Program-made: the position numbers and the translations under genes
Notes under the pieces: generated by a model
What the model was told of the DNA's origin: nothing
Seen by the model: the letters and a program-made list of their open reading frames with translations, nothing else
Database searches by the model: none
NCBI GenBank assembly: GCA_030603385.1
Contig: JAUVXW010000002.1
Location: forward strand, 124,001 to 188,000
Direction of reading: 5' to 3'
Source of the DNA: Promethearchaeota archaeon
Lineage (GTDB): Archaea > Asgardarchaeota > Lokiarchaeia > Sigyniarchaeales > SOKP01
DNA: 64,000 nt
Shown: one piece after another, positions 17,432 through 26,610 of the stretch
Layout of the letters: every line of letters begins with the position of its first letter
Position numbering within the stretch: position 1 is the stretch's first letter

Positions 17432-18565
17432 CTATTTTTTCATAGATTCTAAAATGTAGTCAGTTATATATTTACTATCTTTGTCTGTTTGATTCTTATA
17501 ATTCACATATCTAAAATTGAAAACACATAGAGGACAGGACGAGATTATTTCTTTTGTTTCCATTTTATTAAATAATTTTTTGCCAATACTAATACAAATA
17601 CTACTATCAACACCTCGTATTCCGGAGCCCGATCCACAACATGGTGTTTCTTTAGGGTTAGATGACATCTCTTTTATCTCCAAACCACACTTATTTAGAA
17701 GTTCTCTAGGCTCAGAGAAAAGAGGACCATTTTTGTATTTTCTCCCAAGTCGACATGGATCATGATAAGTAATTGTCCTATTCAAGGGTTTTAAGTTAAT
17801 TTTACCTTCTCTTTCTAAATCATAAATAACGTCAACTATATGTTTCACAGTTAAATCAAAATCCTTAAAGTATTTCCGATAAACCTTATCGAAAGCGTAT
17901 AAACAACCACCGCAAGTTACGATCAAATTCTTTACGCCAATTTTCTTAAATAACTCAATGTTTTCTTTAAAGATTTTTTTCGCAATATCGATGTTTCCGG
18001 CAGAATATACATATTCACCGCAACAAGGTTCATTTTCTAAAATCTTAAAATCATAACCTGCAAGCTTTAAAATCTCATATGGTGCACTCGCACTTTCTTT
18101 AACCCGAAATGAAGACATACATCCTAAAAATAAGAGTGTATCCGAATTCTTCTTTTCAAACATTTCTGTTTCTTTATAATTTTCTGCTAACCAATTCAAT
18201 CTTTCTTCTGGATTTCCATTAACAGAATTATCTTTCTCAATAATTCCATTAATAATTTTATTATGGATATCTAACGGCGCTTTATTTTCCTTTACTAACT
18301 TAACTTTTGATGAATAGATAACCTCTGATATTTGTATCATTTGGGGGCAAATCGAATCACATAATGCGCATAAAGTACAAGTATAAAGACTAGTAAGTTC
18401 TTCTTGAGAGATTTCATTGTTATTAAACACTTTTTGAGCAATCTTTAATCTTCCATTCGGAGATTTTAAAAGATCATTTGTAACGATATAAGTATCACAT
18501 ACTTCTAAACAATTCTTACAATCTAAGCATTTTTCTATTTCTTCTATAACTTTGTTTTCATCCAT
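17432..18565 (-). CDS. HdrD/GlpC-like iron-sulfur oxidoreductase with two CCG domains
   Basis: The 377-residue soluble protein starts with two 4Fe-4S motifs, CLDCKNCLEVC near residue 13 and CTLCALCDSICP near 63. Two CCG domains follow (EPCCGEYVYSAG near 180, with CGGC about 45 residues later; TPCCGSGSGIRG near 309, with CPLC near 345). This is the arrangement of heterodisulfide reductase subunit D and of electron-transfer subunits of glycolate, lactate or glycerol-3-phosphate dehydrogenases. CCG domains can bind a noncubane 4Fe-4S cluster that splits disulfides. It is divergent from the CoA-disulfide reductase fusion, with which it may share thiol-disulfide chemistry. Partner is unknown. Confidence 0.85.
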   Translation of the reverse strand: MDENKVIEEIEKCLDCKNCLEVCDTYIVTNDLLKSPNGRLKIAQKVFNNNEISQEELTSLYTCTLCALCDSICPQMIQISEVIYSSKVKLVKENKAPLDIHNKIINGIIEKDNSVNGNPEERLNWLAENYKETEMFEKKNSDTLLFLGCMSSFRVKESASAPYEILKLAGYDFKILENEPCCGEYVYSAGNIDIAKKIFKENIELFKKIGVKNLIVTCGGCLYAFDKVYRKYFKDFDLTVKHIVDVIYDLEREGKINLKPLNRTITYHDPCRLGRKYKNGPLFSEPRELLNKCGLEIKEMSSNPKETPCCGSGSGIRGVDSSICISIGKKLFNKMETKEIISSCPLCVFNFRYVNYKNQTDKDSKYITDYILESMKK

Positions 18566-18697
18566 GGTGATATCATTTTTCTTAATATTAGATTATATAC
18601 TAAGTTTTCTAACTTATAGTAACCAGATTTAAATTATACGCTTTATTAAGAATAGGATAAGATAATTATATAATTCAAATAAGATTTTAGGTTAATT

Positions 18698-21085
18698 ATG
18701 ATGAGAGTTGTAATTGTTGGGGGCGTTGCAGGTGGAGCTTCTGCAGCTGCTCGTTTAAGAAGATTAAAAGAAGATTTTGAAATTGTCATGTTAGATAAAG
18801 GCCCGTATGTTAGCTTTGCCAACTGTGGGCTTCCATATTATATATCGAATATAATAAAGGATCGTGAGTCTTTAGAACTAGTAACTCCAGATAGATTTCT
18901 TGAAAGGTTCAATATTGATGTACGGGTAAACAACGAGGTAATATCGATAGATAAAGCGAAAAAACAGATTAAAGTCAGAGATTTAAAGAAAAATGAAGAG
19001 TATGATCTCGATTATAACTACTTAATCTTAGCAACTGGATCAAAACCTATAGTTCCACCCTTCTTAGGTCTTGACGATGTTCCACATTTTACTGTGCGGA
19101 CAATTCCAGATGCTGTAAAAATAAGAGAGTATGTTGAAAAATTTCATATAAAAAATGCTGTTATTGTTGGTGGAGGGTTTATTGGTTTAGAGATGGCAGA
19201 AAACTTAGCAGAGAAAGGCATTAGAGTAAAAATCGTTGAAATGTTAGATCAGGTTATGCCCCCTATTGATAAAGAAATGGCACAGTTTATTCATCAAGAA
19301 TTAATATTGAATGGAGTATGTCTTGTTTTAGAAGATCCAGTTGATTCTTTCGGAAGGACTGATGACGATAAACCTTTTGTTAAAACTAAAAGTGGTCGAA
19401 TAATAGAAACAGATTTAATTATTTTATCTATTGGTATTAGACCAGAAAATATCTTAGCTAAAGATGCTGGTTTAGAATTAACAGAGAGAGGCTATGTCAA
19501 TGTCAATAATATAATGCAAACATCTGATCCAAATATTTATGCTGTAGGTGATATTGTTCAAGTTCAACATCTTCAAACCAAAAAACCAATATCCTTAGCA
19601 TTAGCTGGCCCAGCAAATAAACAAGGAAGAGTAGCAGCAGATAATATTGCTGGAAGAAATTCAGAATATAAAGGGGTTTTAGGGGCTTCTGTCGTAAAAG
19701 TTTTTGATTTAACAGTTGCATCTGTAGGATTAACAGAAAAACAATTAAAAATGTTAGATTTCAATTATGAAAAAATATACATTCATCCCAATAATCATGC
19801 AGGGTACTATCCCGGAGCTATTCCAATAACTCTAAAATTAATTTTTGAAATTCCAAGTGGTAAAATTCTTGGAGCTCAAGCTGTTGGAGGTCCAGGTACA
19901 GAAAAGAGAATTGATGTTATTTCAACTGTAATAAAATTTAATGGCACAGTGTTTGATTTGGAAGAATTAGAATTGACTTATGCTCCACCATATGGTTCCG
20001 CAAAGGATCCTGTAAATATGGCTGGATTCGTTGCTGCTAATTATCTTAAAGAAGATATGCCTATTTGGCATTGGCATGATTTTCCTGATATTACAAATAA
20101 TGGGGGTGTTTTGTTGGACGTTAGAACTAAAGAAGAATTTGCTGCTAGAACCATTGATGGCTCAATAAACATACCAATTGAGGAAATTAGGAACCGATTA
20201 GATGATATTCCTAATGATAAATCAATCTATGTTTACTGTGAAGTAGGATATAGGAGTTATTTAGCATTAAGAATTCTACTGCAAAGTGGGTATAATGAAG
20301 TCTATGAATTAACAGGGGGATTTAAAATCTTTGAGATGGCAAATGCTACAACAGAAGAAATAATGGCTGCATGTGGAGGATCCGAAAATGTTATCGAAGA
20401 ATTTGTTCACGAAAAAGCTACTGAAAGCGAAGATTATATAGAAGTCGATGCAGGTGGATTATCCTGTCCAGGACCTCTTAATGCATTAATTAAATCTCTT
20501 GATACATTACCTGAAAATAAAAAATTAAAGATTTTTGCTACTGACCCCGGATTTAAATCTAGCGTTGAGGCATATTCCAAATTAAATGACGCTGTAGAAT
20601 TGTTAAGTCTTGGAAAACAACAAGGAAAATTAGTGGCTATTTTAGAAAAAGTCCAACCTACGGTGGAAGTAATAACACCTATAAAAAAGAAAACTAGGAA
20701 AGAATTAAGACCACTTGATGCTCCTCCAGTTTCAGATATCAGTGTTGATGAGTTATATGAACGCCTTGATACTGAGGATGAGCCACCACTTCTAATCGAT
20801 GTTCGAACACCACAGGAATATAATGGTCCCGCTGGTCATATTAAAAATGCCAAATTGATTCCATTAGGAGAGCTTTTAAGTAATACAGATGTTATAAATG
20901 ATTTTAAAGTAGAGGAAATAATCGCAATCTGTCACTCTGGTTCTCGATCTATGATGGCTGCTCAAATACTAGCTCAAGCGGGATTTAAAGATATAAGAAA
21001 TTTAACAGGTGGAATGATGATGTGGCATAGAAAAGGATATCCCATCGAGTTAGAAGAAAGTAGAATGGTAGAAACTTATTATTAA
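18698..21085 (+). CDS. CoA-disulfide reductase fused to rhodanese, TusA and second rhodanese
   Basis: The 795-residue protein has four parts. Residues 1-445 form a flavin disulfide reductase: GGVAGGASAA FAD motif and single active Cys43 in SFANCGLPYY, as in CoA-disulfide/CoA-persulfide reductases. Residues about 460-560 are a rhodanese with Cys514 in YCEVGYRS. Residues about 580-660 are a TusA domain with Cys590 in LSCPGPL. Residues about 690-795 are a second rhodanese with Cys745 in ICHSGSRS. All four catalytic cysteines are present. It should reduce CoA or protein persulfides and polysulfide with NAD(P)H and pass sulfane sulfur on. The single-rhodanese form is common; four domains is less usual. 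Confidence 0.92.
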   Translation: MMRVVIVGGVAGGASAAARLRRLKEDFEIVMLDKGPYVSFANCGLPYYISNIIKDRESLELVTPDRFLERFNIDVRVNNEVISIDKAKKQIKVRDLKKNEEYDLDYNYLILATGSKPIVPPFLGLDDVPHFTVRTIPDAVKIREYVEKFHIKNAVIVGGGFIGLEMAENLAEKGIRVKIVEMLDQVMPPIDKEMAQFIHQELILNGVCLVLEDPVDSFGRTDDDKPFVKTKSGRIIETDLIILSIGIRPENILAKDAGLELTERGYVNVNNIMQTSDPNIYAVGDIVQVQHLQTKKPISLALAGPANKQGRVAADNIAGRNSEYKGVLGASVVKVFDLTVASVGLTEKQLKMLDFNYEKIYIHPNNHAGYYPGAIPITLKLIFEIPSGKILGAQAVGGPGTEKRIDVISTVIKFNGTVFDLEELELTYAPPYGSAKDPVNMAGFVAANYLKEDMPIWHWHDFPDITNNGGVLLDVRTKEEFAARTIDGSINIPIEEIRNRLDDIPNDKSIYVYCEVGYRSYLALRILLQSGYNEVYELTGGFKIFEMANATTEEIMAACGGSENVIEEFVHEKATESEDYIEVDAGGLSCPGPLNALIKSLDTLPENKKLKIFATDPGFKSSVEAYSKLNDAVELLSLGKQQGKLVAILEKVQPTVEVITPIKKKTRKELRPLDAPPVSDISVDELYERLDTEDEPPLLIDVRTPQEYNGPAGHIKNAKLIPLGELLSNTDVINDFKVEEIIAICHSGSRSMMAAQILAQAGFKDIRNLTGGMMMWHRKGYPIELEESRMVETYY

Positions 21086-21140
21086 ACGAAGCCTATTTTG
21101 GTTTTTCTTTAATTTATAAGTGAAAAAGTTAAAATTAAGG

Positions 21141-21156
21141 CGAAATAATTTAAATC
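21141..21156 (+). promoter_or_regulatory. Likely BRE/TATA of the rubrerythrin gene
   Basis: CGAAATAATTTAAAT lies about 60 bp before the rubrerythrin ATG, with a purine-rich upstream half and a TATA-like TTTAAAT. The predicted start of transcription would be near 21180, leaving a short leader containing AAGAGGT before ATG 21212. Confidence 0.35.
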
Positions 21157-21211
21157 CAAATACATTCATATAAATCGAAAATTCCAATTTACAAAAAAGA
21201 GGTACAAAATT

Positions 21212-21802
21212 ATGAAAGAAACTGCTAAAAAATTATATACCGCATATGTGGGAGAATCTCAAGCCCGCAATAGGTATAACTACTTTGCTAAAATCGCAAA
21301 AAAAGAAGGATATATACTAGTGTCAAAAATTTTTGACGAAACATCAGATCAAGAAAAGGAACATGGTAGCTGGTTTTATAAGATGCTTCAAGGGTTCAAG
21401 AAGGAAGAATCCTTTGATGAAATGAAGGTACTCCCCGATGCAGAATTTCCAACAACCCATGGAACTACAGTTGAAAATCTGAAATCTGCGATGGCGGGAG
21501 AAGACATGGAATGGCAAACACTTTATCCTGATATAGCTGAGACTGCCGAAAAAGAAGGATATCCTGATATTGCCACAAGAGTACGCGCTATTATGGTTGC
21601 TGAAAAACATCACTCTGAGAGATATGGGAAACTTTTGAAACTAGTCGGTGATGATGCTTTCTTTAAACGAGGGTCAAAGGTCGTTTGGATATGTTTAGAA
21701 TGCGGCTTTGAAGTAGAAATGGATGAGCTACCTGATAGTTGGGAGTGTCCTAGCTGTGGACATAGTAGAGCATACTTCAGGAAAAAATGTGAAGATTTCT
21801 AA
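21212..21802 (+). CDS. Rubrerythrin
   Basis: The 196-residue protein has an N-terminal ferritin-like four-helix domain with diiron ligands in YVGESQARNRY (near 16), DQEKEHGSWF (near 46) and AEKHHSERY (near 130). A C-terminal rubredoxin domain carries CLECG and CPSCG. It reduces hydrogen peroxide in anaerobes with electrons from rubredoxin. It lies 93 bp upstream of superoxide reductase on the same strand. Together with the rubredoxins and the rubredoxin-reductase-like flavoprotein farther on, it completes a superoxide-to-water pathway. Start at ATG 21212 follows AGAGGT. Confidence 0.95.
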   Translation: MKETAKKLYTAYVGESQARNRYNYFAKIAKKEGYILVSKIFDETSDQEKEHGSWFYKMLQGFKKEESFDEMKVLPDAEFPTTHGTTVENLKSAMAGEDMEWQTLYPDIAETAEKEGYPDIATRVRAIMVAEKHHSERYGKLLKLVGDDAFFKRGSKVVWICLECGFEVEMDELPDSWECPSCGHSRAYFRKKCEDF

Positions 21803-21895
21803 AAAAAGCAATAAATCTTTAATTTAAAATCAAAGTTTTTAAAAATCAAAATAGATGATTTAAAGAACAACAGAATAAGAATCTGTGAATTAAAT

Positions 21896-22288
21896 ATGAA
21901 ACAGAAAGAAGTTTGGAAATGTAATATATGTGGAAAAGTTATTGAAATTCTTAACCCAGCAGCTCCTGAAACGATTTGTTGTGGACAACCAATGGTTTTA
22001 ATGGAGGAGAAGACTGCCGATTGGAAGGGCGAGAAGCATGTTCCTAAGATCACTATCGATGGTAATAAAGTTACTGTCGATGTTGGAATTTCTATGGGAA
22101 CCCCACATCCTATGACGGAAGAACACTATATCATGTGGATTGAGCTTATCTGTAAAGATAACTGTTATAAAAGGCAAATGTTAGCCCCTGGAATGGAACC
22201 TAAAGCAACTTTCGTTGTTGCGGATACAAGCGGGTTAAAGGCCAGGGAATATTGTAATCTCCATGGACTCTGGGTTGGGACAGAATAA
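21896..22288 (+). CDS. Superoxide reductase (desulfoferrodoxin, 2Fe type)
   Basis: The 130-residue protein has an N-terminal desulforedoxin domain, CNIC near residue 9 and CC near 28, for a structural FeCys4 centre. The catalytic domain's iron site has EKHVPKI (near 47), His in HPMTEEHYI (near 71-78), and Cys-x-x-His in CNLHGLW near 119-122. It reduces superoxide to peroxide without making oxygen; rubrerythrin encoded upstream would remove the peroxide. Start is ATG 21896, close behind rubrerythrin, so co-transcription is plausible although the gap could hold its own promoter. Confidence 0.96.
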   Translation: MKQKEVWKCNICGKVIEILNPAAPETICCGQPMVLMEEKTADWKGEKHVPKITIDGNKVTVDVGISMGTPHPMTEEHYIMWIELICKDNCYKRQMLAPGMEPKATFVVADTSGLKAREYCNLHGLWVGTE

Positions 22289-22330
22289 ATTAAATTCTTT
22301 TTTTTTATTTTATTTTTATTTTTTAAATAT
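22289..22330 (+). terminator. Poly-T transcription end after superoxide reductase
   Basis: A run of T-rich sequence (ATTCTTTTTTTTTATTTTATTTTT) starts a few bases after the superoxide reductase stop, matching archaeal intrinsic termination. Confidence 0.45.
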
Positions 22331-22412
22331 TTTAAAATAATGAAGTTTTAAGATGTTTAACCACAATTAAATATATCAAAATCAAATAATTTCTCTGCTG
22401 TTTAAAGGAAGA

Positions 22413-23777
22413 ATGATTTTATTCTTACAATTATTTGTAATCTTTTGTTTTGTTATTGTCATCATTGCGCTTTTTCGTGAAAAAACGGATTTCTTAACTT
22501 ATAGTGTTGCAGCTATGCTTGCTGCAGCCACTGCAACATTTATCTTTTCACCAGAGCCTTTTTCTATTGATGAATTTATCCTTTCAATAGATTGGTCAAT
22601 AATTTTTTTCTTAATATCTCTATTTACAATTGTGGTTATTTTAGAAGAACAACTAATTTTTCAAGAGATATCCTTAAGAATAACGAAAAAATTTAGTACA
22701 AACACTCGTCAGTTTTTTTGGGTGATTTGTTTGATTTCCACCTTAAGTGCTGCTTTTATTGAAGATGTCTCTGTAGCTGTTATATTTATTCCCATGATTA
22801 TTAGGACAAGTGAGAAGATGAGAATTAACCCTGCACCAATTCTTCTAGGAATGACTATATGTATCAACCTTGCCTCAACTCTAACCCCTTTTGGCTCTGC
22901 AGAGAATATATTGATAGCAAACAGATTTAACTTATCTACCAGCTGGTTTTTTACAAATTTATTAGTATATTTCATTATTGGTACATTCCTGACACTCTTT
23001 CTTTTAGATCATTTTGTTCTCAGAAAACATTTAAATGAAATTTGGGTTCCACATTGTGAAGAATATGATGAGCCTTTAGAAAGTGAACATTTGGAAGAGC
23101 ATGAGTTGGTAATCTTAGAAGAGTCAATTAATTCTAAGATTTTTTATCGCAATTTAATCGCTTTATTTTTCTTTTTTATATTGTTAATGGTTATTCCAAA
23201 TATTTTATTCGTTGGGCTTTTAGGAATGTTAATATTTGTGTTTATTAATCCGCGTAGGGGAGAAGCAGGTAAAAAGAAACCAGACATTTCCTATTACTTT
23301 ACTAAAGTTGATTTTAAGTTACCATTCTTTTTTATAAGTCTATTTGTTCTTATATTTTGTTTTGAAGAAGTAGGGCTTATTGGTATTATAGCAGATTTTG
23401 TGGTTACCATAGCACCGGACAATCTCTTCTTACTATGTGTAATCGTATTAATTTTAACGTCTGTTCTCTCAGGATTCCTTGATAATATTCCAGTTACGGT
23501 TCTTTTTATACCGATAATAAATGTTTTAATTGACCCATTAGGGCTTGGCTTTTCACAAATTCCCTTGTTGATAGCGTTTATTTTAGGAATTAATTTAGGG
23601 GGGAATTTCCTGCCTCAAGGTAGTGCAGCTGATATGATGACTTTGGAACTTTCTACTAAATATTGTGTTGATGATTTGAATTATAGAAGATTATTAAAGA
23701 TTGGAGGGCTTTTTGCCTTATTACATATTATGTTAGGAATTGGTTATCTTGCCTTAATAATTTTTATCTTCTTTTGA
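22413..23777 (+). CDS. ArsB/NhaD-type ion transporter (IT superfamily)
   Basis: The 454-residue protein has about eleven membrane segments in two halves. Each half has a conserved re-entrant-loop motif: SAAFIEDVSVAVIFIPM with LASTLTPFGSAENI in the first, and LSGFLDNIPVTVLFIPI with NLGGNFLPQGSAADM in the second. These match the ArsB/NhaD/SLC13-like ion-transporter superfamily. Candidates are arsenite efflux, Na+/H+ exchange or anion transport. A charged cytoplasmic loop near residues 205-235 separates the halves. No arsenic genes flank it, so I do not name a substrate. It is followed 43 bp later by a HAD phosphatase. Confidence 0.85.
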   Translation: MILFLQLFVIFCFVIVIIALFREKTDFLTYSVAAMLAAATATFIFSPEPFSIDEFILSIDWSIIFFLISLFTIVVILEEQLIFQEISLRITKKFSTNTRQFFWVICLISTLSAAFIEDVSVAVIFIPMIIRTSEKMRINPAPILLGMTICINLASTLTPFGSAENILIANRFNLSTSWFFTNLLVYFIIGTFLTLFLLDHFVLRKHLNEIWVPHCEEYDEPLESEHLEEHELVILEESINSKIFYRNLIALFFFFILLMVIPNILFVGLLGMLIFVFINPRRGEAGKKKPDISYYFTKVDFKLPFFFISLFVLIFCFEEVGLIGIIADFVVTIAPDNLFLLCVIVLILTSVLSGFLDNIPVTVLFIPIINVLIDPLGLGFSQIPLLIAFILGINLGGNFLPQGSAADMMTLELSTKYCVDDLNYRRLLKIGGLFALLHIMLGIGYLALIIFIFF

Positions 23778-23820
23778 AAACTTCTAAATATAGAACAAAA
23801 AATAAGGATCTCATAAAATA

Positions 23821-24369
23821 ATGAGTAAGAAAAAAGCAATAATACTAGATAGAGATGGTACTTTAATTGAAGATCGAAATTATGCCTATAAGATCGAAGA
23901 TTTAGAGATATTATCTGGTGTAATTGAAGGTTTAAAATATCTTCAGAGCGACTTCGTATTTTTTATAGTTACAAATCAATCCGGTATTGGGAGAGGATAT
24001 TATACTGTTGAGGATTTTGAGAAGTTCAACACTCATTTATTAGAAATTCTTGATAAGAATGATATCAAAATACTTAAAACTTACTATTGTCCTCATTTGA
24101 AAGAGGATAAATGCGATTGTAGGAAACCCAAAACAAAATATATTAATGAAATAATTAATGAATTTAATGTTGACATCAAAGAATCATGGATGGTAGGTGA
24201 TCATCCATCTGATATAGGATTTGGGATAAATGGAGAGTGTAGAACAGTTTTCCTCACTACTGGGCATGGTAATAAACATTTAGATGAATTGGAATCTCTC
24301 GGAATAAATCCAACAATAATAAGTGATAATTTTTTGGCTGCAGCGAAAGAAATTATGACATTTCATTAA
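23821..24369 (+). CDS. HAD-family phosphatase, GmhB/HisB-N type
   Basis: The 182-residue protein has HAD motif I DRDGTLIED near residue 9, motif II VTNQSGIGRG near 50, and motif III with motif IV GDHPSDIGFG near 142. A zinc-binding insertion CPHLKEDKCDCRKPK lies near 92-106, diagnostic of D-glycero-manno-heptose-1,7-bisphosphate 7-phosphatase and HisB-N. No heptose or histidine genes are adjacent. In archaea such enzymes may act on other sugar bisphosphates or on histidinol phosphate. Start is ATG 23821. Confidence 0.88.
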   Translation: MSKKKAIILDRDGTLIEDRNYAYKIEDLEILSGVIEGLKYLQSDFVFFIVTNQSGIGRGYYTVEDFEKFNTHLLEILDKNDIKILKTYYCPHLKEDKCDCRKPKTKYINEIINEFNVDIKESWMVGDHPSDIGFGINGECRTVFLTTGHGNKHLDELESLGINPTIISDNFLAAAKEIMTFH

Positions 24370-24489
24370 TCATAAAAAGCAGGTTTTTAGAATTCTCATT
24401 TTTCTTAACACTAATAAACGATCATTATAAAAATCTAAATTTCTTTTAATCATTTATTATATTAGGTATGAATATAATTTGAGATTGTT

Positions 24490-24978
24490 ATGTACTACAG
24501 AAAATTGAATAATGCTGCAATGTGGAAAAAGATTCAAAAATTAAGAGAGTTTATCAAATTGGAGCATAATTTCAAGGAAAGGGTGTGTTGGGAATGTAGT
24601 AAAGATCTCAATATCTATGATTTTCTCAGTGATAATGTTGATTTTACTCCTGAATATATCTTAAAATTATGGCAAACACCTATTTTAGAATTCCATTGCT
24701 GTGAATGCTTTAGAAATCTCAAAATTGATGAGCTCAAAAAAATTGAGCAAGAATTACCTACACGAATTTGTTTGAAGTGTAATGCTCTAATAGATATTTA
24801 TAAATTTAGCAAATTTCATAACTACTTGAAAATCCACGAGTTAAGAAAATTGTGGTTAGATAAAAACTTTAAAATTTTCTGTGATAATCTATGTCAGCGT
24901 AAATACTTTAAAATATATTATGATTTTCTAAAAAAGAGAAAAATGGAAAAACAAGCAGAATTAAATAGGAAGATATAA
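24490..24978 (+). CDS. Hypothetical protein with repeated zinc-binding-like Cys pairs
   Basis: The 162-residue basic protein carries CWEC near residue 34, HCCEC near 75-79, CLKC near 98 and CDNLC near 137. The repeats share a pattern in which the Cys pair is followed by a Leu- or Tyr-containing helix and spaced by about 20-40 residues (DLNIYDFLS, ALIDIYKFS). This suggests two or more treble-clef or zinc-ribbon units, probably binding nucleic acid or protein. I recognise no named family. It ends two bases before the convergent transporter stop, and start is ATG 24490. Confidence 0.55.
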   Translation: MYYRKLNNAAMWKKIQKLREFIKLEHNFKERVCWECSKDLNIYDFLSDNVDFTPEYILKLWQTPILEFHCCECFRNLKIDELKKIEQELPTRICLKCNALIDIYKFSKFHNYLKIHELRKLWLDKNFKIFCDNLCQRKYFKIYYDFLKKRKMEKQAELNRKI

Positions 24979-24980
24979 AT

Positions 24981-26468
24981 TCATGATTGGCGCTTCTCTT
25001 CATAATCCTTACGTTTTTGTTCATGCATTATAAGCAATTCTTTTTTCATCTCTTCTACTACTTTTCCTGTTAATGGATAAAATTTCACCCAAACAAGCAA
25101 ACCGATTAAACATGCTATTCCTGGTACAAGGGTCATACTTATATTAACTCCTAAAGAAGCCAAGAACATCCCCTTCGTAGCATCTAATCCATCTACAGCA
25201 TCCACATAAATTAACCCAAATATAGTCATCAATGCGGTTGGGATTGCTAAAGCTACACTTATCATAGGTTTACTTAGCAGTGGACCCACACCCGCATAGA
25301 GTCCTTCTCTCCTCTCTCCTGAGATTTTCCAATAATCAAAATCTATTGTATCTGCTCTCATTGGATTATGCAGAATAAAATCTCCCGCAAAACCAGACAT
25401 AAAAATTGAAAACCCTATCGAAACAAGAATCCAATTTTTTGATAGTCCCGCAAAAAAGCTAAAAAAACTCCCTACAGTTAACATCACGAGATAATATGTT
25501 ATGGAGGCTTTTGTTGAGATTTTTGCTGCAATTCTCAGAATAAGTGGTACTGAAATAAGTAAGCAGAGTATTGGTCCTATCCAAAATAAGATAATATTAA
25601 TTCCTTCCATTTGATCAAGAACCCAAGTTAAGTAGAAAGGTAAACTCACCATTACTATATTGATTAGAAATACTGAAACTCCGTCATAAATTATATAAAC
25701 TCTAAAAGAGGGATTTTTGAACGCAAGTTTTATTGATTTTAATAATGGGGTTTTTTCATCAGGTATATGTTCACTATGCTCACGAACGTATTTTGATAAG
25801 ATTAAATACGGAAATACCCCAAAAATAGCGATAATTACTACAAGCCATTGAAATTGAGTAATCGTTTCTCTAGTTGGATTTGCTAAAAATATAACAGGGA
25901 CAATAAATCCTATTATAATTGCAGGTAAGGTAAAAATAGTGCCTACCAATTGTATTTTTTCTCGTTCTCGTTGATTTAAGGTCATTTGGGGTAGTAAAGC
26001 AACGTGAGCAATTAGAACAAGTGTAAATAGCGTATCATAAGCAATTTGGGTAATGAGATACCAGGTAAAAAGCCAAATTTGAACTGTAAGATCTGATGTT
26101 TGGCCTCTCCAAGCATCTGGGGGAAAAAAAACCAGAGCAAAACATAAACTAAAAATTGGAGCCCCAAATTTAATAAAAGGAATATATCTTTGAAGTTCTC
26201 CTCTCTTCTTGTTATAATATCGAGTATTACCAATTATATTTCCAAAAATTGGATCATTTACTACATTCCAAACGGCATATACAATCAGGGCAATAAATAT
26301 CCATATATTTAATAATCCCATCCATGCAAAATAAAAAGATTGGATTACACCCATGACTCCACCGTAGAAAGTACCTGGCATTTGAGCAAAGCCATAGGAT
26401 AATTTTTCCTTTAAAGGTACTATCTCGGAAGCTCCATTTTCTAACAATTCTGTACTTTTATGAGTCAA
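24981..26468 (-). CDS. GPH-family (MelB-like) MFS transporter
   Basis: The 495-residue protein has twelve predicted membrane segments. The MelB/GPH signature is NDPIFGNIIGNTRY near residue 70 (family: N-D-P-x-x-G). KLSYGFAQMPG lies at the N-terminus. GPH proteins are cation-coupled symporters of sugars and related solutes, and in archaea often of unknown substrate. A similar protein is encoded at 28318-29700, with an acyl-CoA dehydrogenase between them on the same strand. Start is ATG 26468. Substrate is not decidable from sequence. Confidence 0.85.
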   Translation of the reverse strand: MTHKSTELLENGASEIVPLKEKLSYGFAQMPGTFYGGVMGVIQSFYFAWMGLLNIWIFIALIVYAVWNVVNDPIFGNIIGNTRYYNKKRGELQRYIPFIKFGAPIFSLCFALVFFPPDAWRGQTSDLTVQIWLFTWYLITQIAYDTLFTLVLIAHVALLPQMTLNQREREKIQLVGTIFTLPAIIIGFIVPVIFLANPTRETITQFQWLVVIIAIFGVFPYLILSKYVREHSEHIPDEKTPLLKSIKLAFKNPSFRVYIIYDGVSVFLINIVMVSLPFYLTWVLDQMEGINIILFWIGPILCLLISVPLILRIAAKISTKASITYYLVMLTVGSFFSFFAGLSKNWILVSIGFSIFMSGFAGDFILHNPMRADTIDFDYWKISGERREGLYAGVGPLLSKPMISVALAIPTALMTIFGLIYVDAVDGLDATKGMFLASLGVNISMTLVPGIACLIGLLVWVKFYPLTGKVVEEMKKELLIMHEQKRKDYEEKRQS

Positions 26469-26610
26469 AATAATTACACTTGTCTAAGCAAAATTTAAAG
26501 TATAATTTCGGAAAATTATTGACGATTTTTCAATATTTTGAAAATGTTGTAAATAAAAAGTAAAAAAATGAAATATATTTAAATTCTAATTTTTACCCAG
26601 ATTTAAGATA

